Assembly (NCBI GenBank): GCA_024223125.1
Contig: JAAEOP010001212.1
Coordinates: forward strand, 1-16,747
DNA length: 16,747 bases
Direction of reading: 5' to 3'
Source: Chloroflexota bacterium
GTDB lineage: Bacteria > Chloroflexota > Anaerolineae > Promineifilales > Promineifilaceae
Shown: positions 1 to 7,238 of the stretch, piece by piece
How positions within the stretch are numbered: position 1 is the stretch's first letter
How the letters are laid out: each line of letters begins with the position of its first letter
Notes under the pieces: model-generated
What the model was told of the DNA's origin: nothing
What the model saw: the letters and a program-made list of their open reading frames with translations, nothing else
The model's database searches: none
Translations under genes and position numbers: made by a program

Positions 1-1368
1 GACAAACTCGGCCTGACCACTTTGGGCAATATTGCCAGTGATACCCTGACCCATGAGAATGGGATTAGCTTTTAAGGCTTCTACATAGTCGCCCATGGCG
101 ACGGCCGTGCGGAATGTGCTGCCATCTGGTTCTAACAACATCAAGGCGATGTCGCGCACGCGCGTCAACTCTTTGACGCGGCCCATGATGCGTTCTAACA
201 CGGGTAGTAATTCCAGGGTGGTAGCAATCTCGTTGCCCATTTCGGCCAGGGCGGCCATCTCTGTAGCCTGACGTTGGGTTTGGGTGTAAAGCTGGGCATT
301 GTGGATGGCCGCGCCCACATTGGCAGCAATGGTAGCCAGCAAGTGCATATCCGCTTCGTTAAACCGCCCCTCCTTGGTGGTACTTTGCACGCTGATAACG
401 CCGATGGCTTGCTGGTTAACAGTGATGGGGACGCCTAAGTAGGAAAGGGAGTGAATACCAATGCGAACTGTTTGATATTCGGCGTGGTGTTTGTCCATGT
501 CCCGATTGATGAGCAGCGGCTTGCCGGATTGGATGATTTTTTCGGTCAGACCTTTGCCAAACGGCCGCGGCTTGGTTACATCCCCATGCAGATAGGGAAA
601 ATATACTATGTTTGGTCCTTGATCATGCAAAGCGACATACATAATATCGGCGTTGAAAATGGTGCGTACCTGTTCGCCTACCAATTCAATCAGCGCATCT
701 AGTTCTGACTGGGTAGCCATCGCCTGGCTGATGTTGTTGATAGTGGTTAGTTCGGCCGCTCGCTGGCGAGTTTCGGCTAAAAGGCGGTGAGTGGATTCAA
801 ACAAACGGGCATTTTCAATGGCGACAGCAAGGGGGGCGGTAATGGTTTGTAAAAATTCTAGCTGCCGTTCGCTAAAGCCGGCATCATTCTCCACTACCAG
901 AACCCCAGTTAGCTTATTGGCGGCGATGAGAGGCAACCCCAGCCAGGCGCGTGATTCGGCGCCGACGATGATGGTTTGCAACCCTTCGCGCACAGCGCCA
1001 TCATCTTTAGTCAGGTAAAGGGGTTGTCGTGTTTGTACGACGCGGCCGCTGTAACCGACAGTAAGTGGTTGGGGAGGGATATTACTTAAATCTACTTCGG
1101 CGTCGTTTTCATAGCCGTAAATCCAATGTAGTTTTTGGCTGTCTTCGGTGAGCAGGAGGATGGACATGCCTTCAGTTGGTATGAGGGACATGATCTCCCG
1201 GCGAGCGCCTTCAAAGACATGCCTTAAGTCGGGGGCTTCTGTTAGCAAAAGCCCAATGCGGTTGGTGACAACCAGTTCGGCTTCACGCTGCTGATTTTGG
1301 GCTTCTAGGTGGGCAACTTGGGCTTTTAGTTGGGATATGGTCGTTTTCAACTCATCTTTTTTTGCCAT
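1..1368 (-). CDS. Multi-GAF-domain sensor protein (3' end outside window)
   Basis: A continuous reading frame of 456 codons starts with ATG at 1368 and leaves the window without a stop. AGGA lies 8 bases before the start. Residues 4-35 form a charged heptad-like coiled coil. GAF domain 1 spans about residues 45-188, GAF 2 about 222-360, and a third begins near 385. Each GAF ends in the usual helix (ITAPLAVAIENARLF; IAANVGAAIHNAQLY), and the domains are joined by coiled linkers near 190-215 and 362-385. GAF domains bind small ligands or chromophores and usually control a C-terminal output such as a histidine kinase, cyclase or GGDEF domain; here the output is beyond the window, so the effector is unknown. 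No transmembrane segment is visible, so it is probably cytoplasmic. The gene is divergent from the caspase gene at 1588. I see no cysteine or histidine that clearly marks a bilin or haem site. Confidence 0.9.
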   Translation of the reverse strand, partial: MAKKDELKTTISQLKAQVAHLEAQNQQREAELVVTNRIGLLLTEAPDLRHVFEGARREIMSLIPTEGMSILLLTEDSQKLHWIYGYENDAEVDLSNIPPQPLTVGYSGRVVQTRQPLYLTKDDGAVREGLQTIIVGAESRAWLGLPLIAANKLTGVLVVENDAGFSERQLEFLQTITAPLAVAIENARLFESTHRLLAETRQRAAELTTINNISQAMATQSELDALIELVGEQVRTIFNADIMYVALHDQGPNIVYFPYLHGDVTKPRPFGKGLTEKIIQSGKPLLINRDMDKHHAEYQTVRIGIHSLSYLGVPITVNQQAIGVISVQSTTKEGRFNEADMHLLATIAANVGAAIHNAQLYTQTQRQATEMAALAEMGNEIATTLELLPVLERIMGRVKELTRVRDIALMLLEPDGSTFRTAVAMGDYVEALKANPILMGQGITGNIAQSGQAEFV

Positions 1369-1441
1369 AAAAGTAATCCTATATTTTTTATTGTCAGTTT
1401 ATCATGAATTTGTGATTTTGGTGGGATGAATGTTACCCTCC

Positions 1442-1447
1442 ATTATA
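1442..1447 (-). promoter_or_regulatory. Perfect -10 hexamer for the GAF gene
   Basis: On the minus strand the sequence reads TATAAT, 74 bases before the GAF start codon. No good -35 box stands 16-18 bases upstream (the best reading there is GATGAT), so this is only a candidate core promoter. The rest of the 219-base divergent gap 1369-1587 shows no gene, repeat or terminator. On the caspase side TAAAAT at 1576-1581 could place a transcription start at or next to the ATG at 1588, which has no Shine-Dalgarno sequence; a leaderless transcript is possible but unproven. Confidence 0.35.
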
Positions 1448-1587
1448 AAGCGGAAACGTGGAAAATCATCCTTACCTAAGTCATAATTGAACCATGCCAA
1501 TAATTCCTCTCTGATCAGGTAGGTATGCAGGTTGTTACAAGTTTCCCCAAATTAGCTGATTACGGCCGATCCACGTAAAATACACCC

Positions 1588-3267
1588 ATGTCCAAACGTT
1601 TGGCTTTGCTTATTGGCAATGTGCATTATCAGGACGGCCGTTTGTGTGCCCCCGTCCCTGGAAAAGATTTAACTGCTTTGGCGGATGTGTTGCGCGACCC
1701 TAAAATCGGCCGTTTTGATGATGTGTTTGTGCAAGTGAACCAGACGGCCGTGGAAGTCCAACTGGCCATCGCTGAATTTTTTGCCGAAAGTGGCGACCCC
1801 GAAGATGTTCTACTCATTTATTTTGCCGGTCATGTTCTGGCCCATAAAGGGCAGCCCTATCTTGCTTTGGGAGATACCTTCACCGGCGATTATCTGGAAG
1901 CCAGTACCATTCAGGCCAGCTATCTGCGGCGGCGGTTGGGAATGTGCCCCGCTCGGCATAAACTTGTCATTTTGGATTGTTGTCTCTCTGGGCTTCTGCC
2001 GGAAAGCGATGTGCCGGAAGGTATTGGTTGGCTGGCGGAAAGTTTTGCCGGGGAGGGAGCGGTATTGTTAACGGCCGTGCAACCATTTACCCCCGACAAG
2101 GTCTCTCCCCATTCCCATTTTACACCGGGATTGGTGGAAGGTTTACAAATGGGTACGGCCGACGCTGATGGAGACGGTCTGATTTCGACCGGGGAGTGGT
2201 TCAGTTATGCTCAGGCTGTGGCGCAGGTGGCAGAACAAACCTGCCATCAAAATGATGCGGAAGAGGCGGCACGATTGGTCATTGGCACTGTGCCAGAAAA
2301 TAAGGCCGTTATTCCATTGCTGGTTCCGCCGCCAGAAACGGTCGCTGTGGCCGCTTCTAGCCCGCGCCGGAAACAAGCGCTCATCATTTTGGGTGTGGTT
2401 TTGCTGCTGGCAATCATTGCCGGGGGATTGTACGGTTCGGGTTTATTTGACGGGCCGCCGCTAACGGAAGTTGAACCTTCGCCTACAATGACTCCGGAAA
2501 CGGCCGTCGCCGCCAACCCCACGTCCAAACCCACCGCAACAACAACGCCTACTGCGAATACGCAACCTGCCGTAGAGCAAGCCACAATGACTTCTTCGCC
2601 CACAACCACACCTATTCCCACCGAAACCAAACCCGACAGCAAAGCGACGGAAACAATTACGCCCTCCCCGCAAGCCATCATCACCCCATCCCTCACCCCT
2701 TCATCCCCGCCCCCCGCCCCGATAGACGTGCAAATTACCCGCGACCGCATTTTCATGCGCGGCGGTCCGGCCATTAACTTTCGTATTGTGGGTTATTTGG
2801 ATAAGGGCACGGCCGTAAATGTGCTAGGCCAGACGGAGAGTGGCGAATGGTATAACGTGGCCTTGGACGACGGCCGTACCGGCTGGGTGTACGGCGAAAT
2901 GGTGGAACCGTCGGCTGAGATGGACGCGGCTGAGATCGAAATTGTCGTTACTATTCCGGTTCCGGTGGATGAGTTTTACGATTTTACGGCCGTGTCCACA
3001 GAAGACAGTCTACTGGTGGCAGTGGGGCATGTGTATGTGGGCACAGTGGGCGCTGGGGCCAACTTCCAGGCTGAACTACTGCCGGCGACTGACCTCATCC
3101 AGCTAACCTATGAAACGGAGACAACGTTGGGGTTGGGCGAGTTTCGGGTGAAGTTCAATCGGATGGGAGAGGGGGCATACAGCAGTACGGCCGTGCGCCT
3201 TTGTATGGTGTCTGCCAGCGGCGAGGTATTTTTCTGTGAACTGTACCCCTTTGCAAAGGAGTGGTAA
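1588..3267 (+). CDS. Membrane-anchored caspase-fold (C14) protein with SH3b domain
   Basis: 559 residues. The N-terminus begins directly with the caspase first strand (RLALLIGNVHY). The catalytic motifs are YFAGHV (His82; the family usually has HG, here HV) and LDCCLSG (Cys132 in the place of the Cys of DxCxSG). Residues 192-203 match a canonical EF-hand loop, with Asp192, Asp194, Asp196, Gly197, Ile199 and Glu203, suggesting calcium binding. A single membrane segment at about 264-286 is preceded by RRK, so the caspase domain should be cytoplasmic. It is followed by a Pro/Thr-rich stalk (about 290-378), a bacterial SH3b domain (about 380-442, ending GWVYGEMVEP) and an unrecognised beta-rich C-terminal domain (about 448-559). 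Orthocaspases cleave after basic residues in signalling or cell death; the substrate here is unknown. No SD sequence precedes the ATG. The 3' end overlaps the convergent MBL gene by 160 bp. Confidence 0.88.
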   Translation: MSKRLALLIGNVHYQDGRLCAPVPGKDLTALADVLRDPKIGRFDDVFVQVNQTAVEVQLAIAEFFAESGDPEDVLLIYFAGHVLAHKGQPYLALGDTFTGDYLEASTIQASYLRRRLGMCPARHKLVILDCCLSGLLPESDVPEGIGWLAESFAGEGAVLLTAVQPFTPDKVSPHSHFTPGLVEGLQMGTADADGDGLISTGEWFSYAQAVAQVAEQTCHQNDAEEAARLVIGTVPENKAVIPLLVPPPETVAVAASSPRRKQALIILGVVLLLAIIAGGLYGSGLFDGPPLTEVEPSPTMTPETAVAANPTSKPTATTTPTANTQPAVEQATMTSSPTTTPIPTETKPDSKATETITPSPQAIITPSLTPSSPPPAPIDVQITRDRIFMRGGPAINFRIVGYLDKGTAVNVLGQTESGEWYNVALDDGRTGWVYGEMVEPSAEMDAAEIEIVVTIPVPVDEFYDFTAVSTEDSLLVAVGHVYVGTVGAGANFQAELLPATDLIQLTYETETTLGLGEFRVKFNRMGEGAYSSTAVRLCMVSASGEVFFCELYPFAKEW

Positions 3268-4265
3268 TCCCCAATCCCCAATCTCCCAAAACCCGCCCCC
3301 ACTTCTGAAAGCGCAAACGAATCCCCAATCTCAGGCACAAACACCTGGCCGGGTAAACATTTACTCTGCCACACCTGCCGCGCTTCTGTTTGCCAACGGC
3401 CGTTTAACCAACCCCAACCGGGATTGCCACGGCCGTCGGGATGTCCGCTCATATGCACCAGGTATGTTTGGCGCGGGTTGAGCGCGGCCGCATAACGTTG
3501 CACATTGGTGAAGGAAGGATGGCTGGAGAGACGGGGTTTGGCCTGCCAGAAAGCGGTATCGGCAAAGAGATAATCAGCGTTGGACAGGGTGGCGACGGCT
3601 TCGGCTTGGGTTTCATTATGCGGCGACACAATCCACTCATTGCCACTGTCTAAATCCCATAACAAGACAGTTTTGCTGACGGCCGTTTCAATGACAAAAA
3701 CAGCGCAGCCCCAAACTTGCTCATCTGCGCCCCACGCATCTTTATCTCCATTGGCATGGGAGACGGTGACGGGCGTAATGGTTAAACCGGGCAGATCAAT
3801 GGGTAGGGGAGGCAGCGTTGTGCCGGGCGGTTCATTTTCGGCCGATTCATGAAGTTGGCACAATGTCATAGCAAAATCATGGTGGCGTTCTAGCCAGCGA
3901 GCGGCGCCGCGGCGACACCACAGCGGCAGCGACGGCCGCTCAACCCCATTTCGAAGCCCTACTAAGCGGCGGGAGACGGCAAGTTGGTTTATCCCCGCTG
4001 TGTGATCGGGATGCCAATGGGAGCAACACAACCAATCCAGGCGGGCATTTTCCCCTTGCAAATGGGGATTCATGAAGAGGCTATCTGTCACCCCCAGGCC
4101 AATATCAAACAGTATGTGGGCGGCGGTACGGCCGTTTTCAGCCACCCCTACCAATGAGGCCGACGTATGCGCCCGGCGCACCGGTTCCGCGCAGCGATCA
4201 CAATCACAGCCAAAGACACGCCCCAGCGGCCCATCCAGGCCGTTGATTGTTAATATGTATTTCAT
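3108..4265 (-). CDS. Metallo-beta-lactamase-fold hydrolase, PhnP-like
   Basis: 385 residues. The metal-binding motif HWHPDH lies at 83-88, with further likely ligands His170 (VSHANGD), Asp204 or Asp206 (LLWDLDSG) and His271 (LVHMSGH). The N-terminal GCDCDRC (Cys20, 22, 25) resembles the zinc-binding Cys cluster of PhnP-type phosphodiesterases, which hydrolyse cyclic phosphodiesters; PqqB-like proteins are close relatives. I call the fold, not the substrate. The recognisable domain ends near residue 317. The last 68 or so residues read through an AATCCCC-type repeat and then antisense to the caspase gene, so this tail is probably an acquired extension after loss of the original stop. ATG at 4265 is chosen because the protein begins at the first strand; no clear SD is visible. 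It is the last gene of a leftward set with the genes at 4314 and 4549. Confidence 0.8.
   Translation of the reverse strand: MKYILTINGLDGPLGRVFGCDCDRCAEPVRRAHTSASLVGVAENGRTAAHILFDIGLGVTDSLFMNPHLQGENARLDWLCCSHWHPDHTAGINQLAVSRRLVGLRNGVERPSLPLWCRRGAARWLERHHDFAMTLCQLHESAENEPPGTTLPPLPIDLPGLTITPVTVSHANGDKDAWGADEQVWGCAVFVIETAVSKTVLLWDLDSGNEWIVSPHNETQAEAVATLSNADYLFADTAFWQAKPRLSSHPSFTNVQRYAAALNPRQTYLVHMSGHPDGRGNPGWGWLNGRWQTEARQVWQSKCLPGQVFVPEIGDSFALSEVGAGFGRLGIGDYHSFAKGYSSQKNTSPLADTIQRRTAVLLYAPSPIRLNFTRNSPNPNVVSVS
3266..3287. repeat. AATCCCC/AATCTCC heptamer repeat
   Basis: Three head-to-tail heptamers, AATCCCC AATCCCC AATCTCC plus a C, begin at the stop codon of the caspase gene. One and a half further copies (AATCCCCAATCTC) lie at 3320-3332. 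The same heptamer in reverse orientation (GGAGATT) is repeated at 13391-13411, after the endonuclease gene. The array lies inside the reading frame of the MBL protein tail. Confidence 0.65.
3320..3332. repeat. Second partial AATCCCC/AATCTC copy
   Basis: AATCCCCAATCTC repeats the last part of the array at 3266-3287 after a 32-base unique stretch. Together they bracket the point where the MBL protein stops looking like its family. Confidence 0.5.
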
Positions 4266-4274
4266 TTGGTTTTA

Positions 4275-4312
4275 CCGTGTTCCGTATTCCGTGATCGGAT
4301 TACGGATAACGG
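4275..4312. repeat. Imperfect inverted repeat between the zinc-protein and MBL genes
   Basis: The left arm (4275-4290, CCGTGTTCCGTATTCC) and right arm (4297-4312, GGATTACGGATAACGG) pair at 13 of 16 positions around a 6-base loop. It fills most of the 48-base gap between two minus-strand genes. It lacks a T-run, so it is more likely a dispersed palindromic repeat or processing hairpin than a classical terminator. Confidence 0.5.
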
Positions 4313-4313
4313 T

Positions 4314-4562
4314 TTACGTAATCCAATCTCGATTATATTTGTCCCAATCCCGGTGTTTATAGCTGCGTAAGCAATCCTGGCAAATGAGGGCGGAGTCTAC
4401 CTGTCTGTTGCTGCGCCAACGCCAGCGGACAGTTCCCAAATGGTTGCGGCAGGTAGGTTGGTAACAGACCGGACATACCTCGCCATCGGCTAACCCACGG
4501 CCGGCCATCATCTGGCGGCTATTTTCATTTTGGTTGCACAGATGGCAGCTATGTACGGGCAC
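4314..4562 (-). CDS. Small zinc-binding protein with RING/FYVE-like ligand spacing
   Basis: 82 residues with a GTG start at 4562. AGGAG lies 7 bases upstream, inside the end of the preceding gene, which it overlaps by 14 bases, so translation is probably coupled. The eight likely metal ligands are Cys6, Cys9, Cys30, Cys33, Cys38, His41, Cys61 and Cys64, that is CxxC-x20-CxxC-x4-CxxH-x19-CxxC. That number and order match a two-zinc cross-brace (ligand pairs 1+3 and 2+4) as in RING and FYVE domains; the CxxC-x4-CxxH centre has FYVE-like spacing. This is a pattern match, not proof of homology. The middle is basic (RWRWRSNRQ), which could bind nucleic acid or a membrane. No known family name is assigned. 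It lies between the dehydrogenase-like gene and the MBL gene on the same strand. Confidence 0.75.
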   Translation of the reverse strand: MPVHSCHLCNQNENSRQMMAGRGLADGEVCPVCYQPTCRNHLGTVRWRWRSNRQVDSALICQDCLRSYKHRDWDKYNRDWIT

Positions 4563-5325
4563 GGTTTCTCTCCTGTGGATAGGTATAAAACCCCTCGCCT
4601 GTTTTGCGACCTAATTTACGGGCAGCTACCATGCGCCGCAGTAACGGAGACGCCCGATAACGATCTTCACCCCATTCTGTAAACAAACCATTGAGGACGC
4701 CCAACACTGTATCCAGACCTATATAATCGCCCCATTCCAACGGGCCATAAGGGTAATTGACACCCAACTTCATCGCTTTATCAATATCTGCGGCCGTAGC
4801 GACACCTTCTAATAAGGCGCTGGCCGCTTCATTGATCAGGCAGCAAATAACTCGTGCCCGCACCAGACCGGGGCCATCGGCGACAACGGCCGTTTTTGGC
4901 CCCAACTCCTCGGCAAATGCAATCGCTCTGGAGACGGCCGCATCCGAAGTACGCAAACCGGGCGCCAGTTCCACAACCCCATCTCGCCGCAGCGGGGGCA
5001 CGACGCTAAAGCCGACTACACGCTCTGGGTTGGGAATCCAGGCTGCCGCCTGGGTGACGCTGGTTGCCAGGGCGGATGTTAGAATGAGAGCTTTACGGGG
5101 AACGGCCGCCGCCAGCGAAACGAGCAACTCTTCTTTGGCTTCTGGGGATTCATTATGCAGCTCAACAGCCACATCTGCATTAGCGGCGTCTGGCATAGCC
5201 CAACCGCTTTGCACGGCCGACTGAAAATCCTCGACCAGATAAATAACGGTATCATGACCGACTTGAGAACAAAGACGCCCCATCTCTTCCACAAACGGCA
5301 TTTCCCCGGCTATGACAACTTTCAT
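4549..5325 (-). CDS. 3-hydroxyacyl-CoA dehydrogenase-like protein, probably inactive
   Basis: 258 residues from ATG 5325, chosen over the in-frame start at 5361 because GAGG lies 5 bases upstream (5331-5335) and the first strand MKVVIAG starts there. The C-terminal half is a clear 3HCDH domain (LGVNYPYGPLEWGDYIGLD; RKLGRKTGEGFY). Key residues of the family are changed. The GxGxxG dinucleotide loop is replaced by AGEMPFVEEMG (residues 6-16). The catalytic His of HFFNP is Ser107 in GFSVVPP. The Asn of the PGFxxNR motif is Ala157 in PGLVRAR. The partner Glu119 is kept, at the usual distance of 12 residues from position 107. The family oxidises L-3-hydroxyacyl-CoA in beta-oxidation; this copy may bind an acyl-CoA-like ligand without catalysis. 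First gene of the leftward set. Confidence 0.82.
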   Translation of the reverse strand: MKVVIAGEMPFVEEMGRLCSQVGHDTVIYLVEDFQSAVQSGWAMPDAANADVAVELHNESPEAKEELLVSLAAAVPRKALILTSALATSVTQAAAWIPNPERVVGFSVVPPLRRDGVVELAPGLRTSDAAVSRAIAFAEELGPKTAVVADGPGLVRARVICCLINEAASALLEGVATAADIDKAMKLGVNYPYGPLEWGDYIGLDTVLGVLNGLFTEWGEDRYRASPLLRRMVAARKLGRKTGEGFYTYPQERNRART

Positions 5326-5343
5326 ATGTTTCCTCTTTGAAAA

Positions 5344-5393
5344 TGTAGGACAAGCTTGCAACTTGTCCGGACAAGTTGCAAGCTTGCCCTACA
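5344..5393. repeat. 50-bp near-perfect palindrome
   Basis: Two 25-base arms (5344-5368 and 5369-5393) are reverse complements with one mismatch, which would be a G-U pair in RNA, and there is no spacer. The arm begins TGTAGGACAAGCTTGC. It lies 19 bases upstream of the dehydrogenase-like start codon, in the divergent gap before the CapA gene. A degenerate relative of one arm appears at 7239-7263. It probably belongs to a dispersed palindromic repeat family, and it could also act as a hairpin in the leader of the leftward genes. Confidence 0.8.
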
Positions 5394-5397
5394 ACAA

Positions 5398-5412
5398 AAC
5401 CTCCGGGAGGTT
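5398..5412. repeat. Short hairpin AACCTCC-G-GGAGGTT
   Basis: Perfect 7-base arms around a single central base, 5 bases after the 50-bp palindrome. In the minus orientation its GGAGG would resemble an SD sequence, but no start codon follows. The remainder of the gap to 5543 has only weak promoter-like elements (TTGATA at 5411-5416, then TATACC 16 bases later), pointing toward the CapA gene. Confidence 0.5.
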
Positions 5413-5543
5413 GATATTCATAGGGGGTCAAGTATACCGGCTCGGTTATAAGTTGCCTATCCATTTGCAGAATGTGTGTCGGCCATAGACGGTCAATTTG
5501 CGTTGGGGTGAGGGAAGAGGATAATCTGGGTAGAGGTTGGTTG

Positions 5544-7235
5544 ATGAGACGATTGTGGTGGCTTTGGAGGTTGGGGATGTTGCTGGGGTTAACGGCTTGC
5601 CAGACTGAGGTCATGTTGACGCCTACGGCCGTAATCATCCCTACCCCCCTCCAATTACCCACTTCCACGGTTACAATTTCCCCGACAGCTACAATTGTGC
5701 CTTTGCCAACTGTTGACCCAACGCCTATTCCCTTGCCTGAACCAACGCTCACGCCGGCAGCGTTGCGTTTGCAAATAGACACGGCCGTACCCGCCCCATT
5801 AACGGCCGATTTGCAACCTTACCTACCTTCAGATTTGGTCCAATTTGTTGGCGAAGGGGCAGGTGGCGATGTGCGTTTGGCGGTGAATGAGGGCACGGTC
5901 GTAGCTAATTGGATTTATGCCGTGGTTGCTCCATTCCCCACTTTGGCAGATGAAATAACATTGGTGGAGGCGCGGGAAGCGTGGCAGACAGGGCAGTTCA
6001 TGCTGGATGAAGAGACGGCGGCCGTGTTAACAACCCTTTGGGGCACGCCAAATATTGAGCCGCTGATTGTGCCCGTCGCGGAATTGGCGGCGGCATTGTG
6101 GGCGGTGCAAAATGAGGATGATACTCCGGCGTTGTCTGTTGTGCCTTTTGAGCAGTTGACGCCTCAGTTGAAGGCGCTGCGGCTGGACGACGTCTCGCCG
6201 CTGGCTATGGATTTTGATCCGGCCGGCTATTCATTGACAGTTTCCGTGGGGCTGGTGGGCGAAGCAGAACGAGCGACGCAAATTAGCGAACATTTGCCGG
6301 GGTTGTTGACGAATCGGGATGACGGCCGTATTACCCACATTGTCATGAGCGGCCCAGCCGGTATGCGTCGGGCGGTGGCCGACCGCATGGACAAATATGG
6401 TATTCAATACCCCGGCGAGGAGACTGGCCCTGTCTTGCAAGCGGCCGACATCGCCCACATGAGCAATGAAAATGCGTTTGCCCCCGACTGTCCCCCGGCC
6501 AATCCTTTTGACAGTGACGATGTGTGCAACCGGACAGACTATTTTGAATTGATGACCTGGATGGGGATTGATGTCAACGAGATGACGGGCAACCATCTGA
6601 ATGATTGGGGCACGGCTGCCATGGTGTATACCCTCGATTTGTATGCGGACAACGGTATTCAGGTGTACGGGGGTGGACGAAATCTGGCGGAGGCGCAGCG
6701 GCCGTTACTGCTGGAACATAATGGCAACCGTATCGCCTTTGTGGGCTGTAATCCCACCGGCCCTGAATATGATTGGGCCACGGCCGACCAACCCGGCTCA
6801 CTCCCCTGCGGCGATTACAGCCAGCTCAAATCTCTGATTCGGAAACTGGCAGATGAAGGGTATTTTGTCGTTGTCACCTTGCAATATTTGGAAGATTATC
6901 AGTATGGAGCGTTGGCTGAGCAGCGGCAGTTGTTTCAAAGTTTGGCGGCGGCGGGGGCGGCGGCCGTGTCTGGCAGCCATGCGCACCATCCACAAGGATT
7001 TTCCTTTGCCCACGACAGTTTTATCCATTACGGTTTGGGCAATTTGCTTGCCGACCAGATGTGGTCGTTAGGCTCACGGCAGATGTTTTTGGATGTGTAT
7101 ACGGTGTATAACGGCCATTTGCTAAACGTCACGTTATGGACCGGCCTCAATGAAGATTATGCTCGCGTCCGCCAAATGATGCCGCAAGAACGGCATGATT
7201 TGTTACAAGCAGTGTTTGCGGCGAGTGATTGGTGA
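5544..7235 (+). CDS. CapA-like (PGA_cap) lipoprotein with N-terminal binding-protein-like domain
   Basis: 563 residues from ATG 5544, chosen because AGAGG lies 7 bases upstream and the protein then starts with a lipoprotein signal (MRRLWWLWRLGMLLGLTAC, lipid-modified Cys19). A Thr/Pro-rich linker follows to about 72. Residues 75-235 look like a periplasmic-binding-protein-type domain (inferred). Residues 262-540 are CapA/PGA_cap, a metallophosphatase-like fold: ADIAHMSNEN, EMTGNHLNDWG (Asn350, His351, Asp354), SGSHAHHPQGF (His479, 481, 482) and IHYGLGNLLAD. The usual first GD motif reads MSGPAG (269-270), and the HWG motif reads QYLEDYQYG, so two expected metal or catalytic positions differ. 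Named family members act in poly-gamma-glutamate or capsule synthesis; the real activity here is unknown. Probably anchored to the outer face of the membrane. Head of a co-directional run to 15529. Confidence 0.85.
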   Translation: MRRLWWLWRLGMLLGLTACQTEVMLTPTAVIIPTPLQLPTSTVTISPTATIVPLPTVDPTPIPLPEPTLTPAALRLQIDTAVPAPLTADLQPYLPSDLVQFVGEGAGGDVRLAVNEGTVVANWIYAVVAPFPTLADEITLVEAREAWQTGQFMLDEETAAVLTTLWGTPNIEPLIVPVAELAAALWAVQNEDDTPALSVVPFEQLTPQLKALRLDDVSPLAMDFDPAGYSLTVSVGLVGEAERATQISEHLPGLLTNRDDGRITHIVMSGPAGMRRAVADRMDKYGIQYPGEETGPVLQAADIAHMSNENAFAPDCPPANPFDSDDVCNRTDYFELMTWMGIDVNEMTGNHLNDWGTAAMVYTLDLYADNGIQVYGGGRNLAEAQRPLLLEHNGNRIAFVGCNPTGPEYDWATADQPGSLPCGDYSQLKSLIRKLADEGYFVVVTLQYLEDYQYGALAEQRQLFQSLAAAGAAAVSGSHAHHPQGFSFAHDSFIHYGLGNLLADQMWSLGSRQMFLDVYTVYNGHLLNVTLWTGLNEDYARVRQMMPQERHDLLQAVFAASDW

Positions 7236-7238
7236 GAG

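Noticed and set aside
451..1018. Two plus-strand frames (83 and 75 residues) at the left edge
   Set aside because: Both lie antisense to the multi-GAF gene, which is open over the whole 1368 bases and has recognisable GAF domains.
2501..2740. Repetitive Thr/Pro-coding stretch considered as a DNA repeat or CRISPR-like array
   Set aside because: There is no regular unit or spacer structure; it is a low-complexity protein stalk.
2247..2774. 175-residue open frame on the minus strand
   Set aside because: It is antisense to the Pro/Thr-rich linker of the caspase protein, giving a Gly/Val-rich low-complexity product without motifs.
4757..5224. 155-residue open frame on the plus strand
   Set aside because: It is antisense to the dehydrogenase-like gene, Ala/Ser/Thr-rich, with no domain or SD; the minus-strand protein has clear family motifs.
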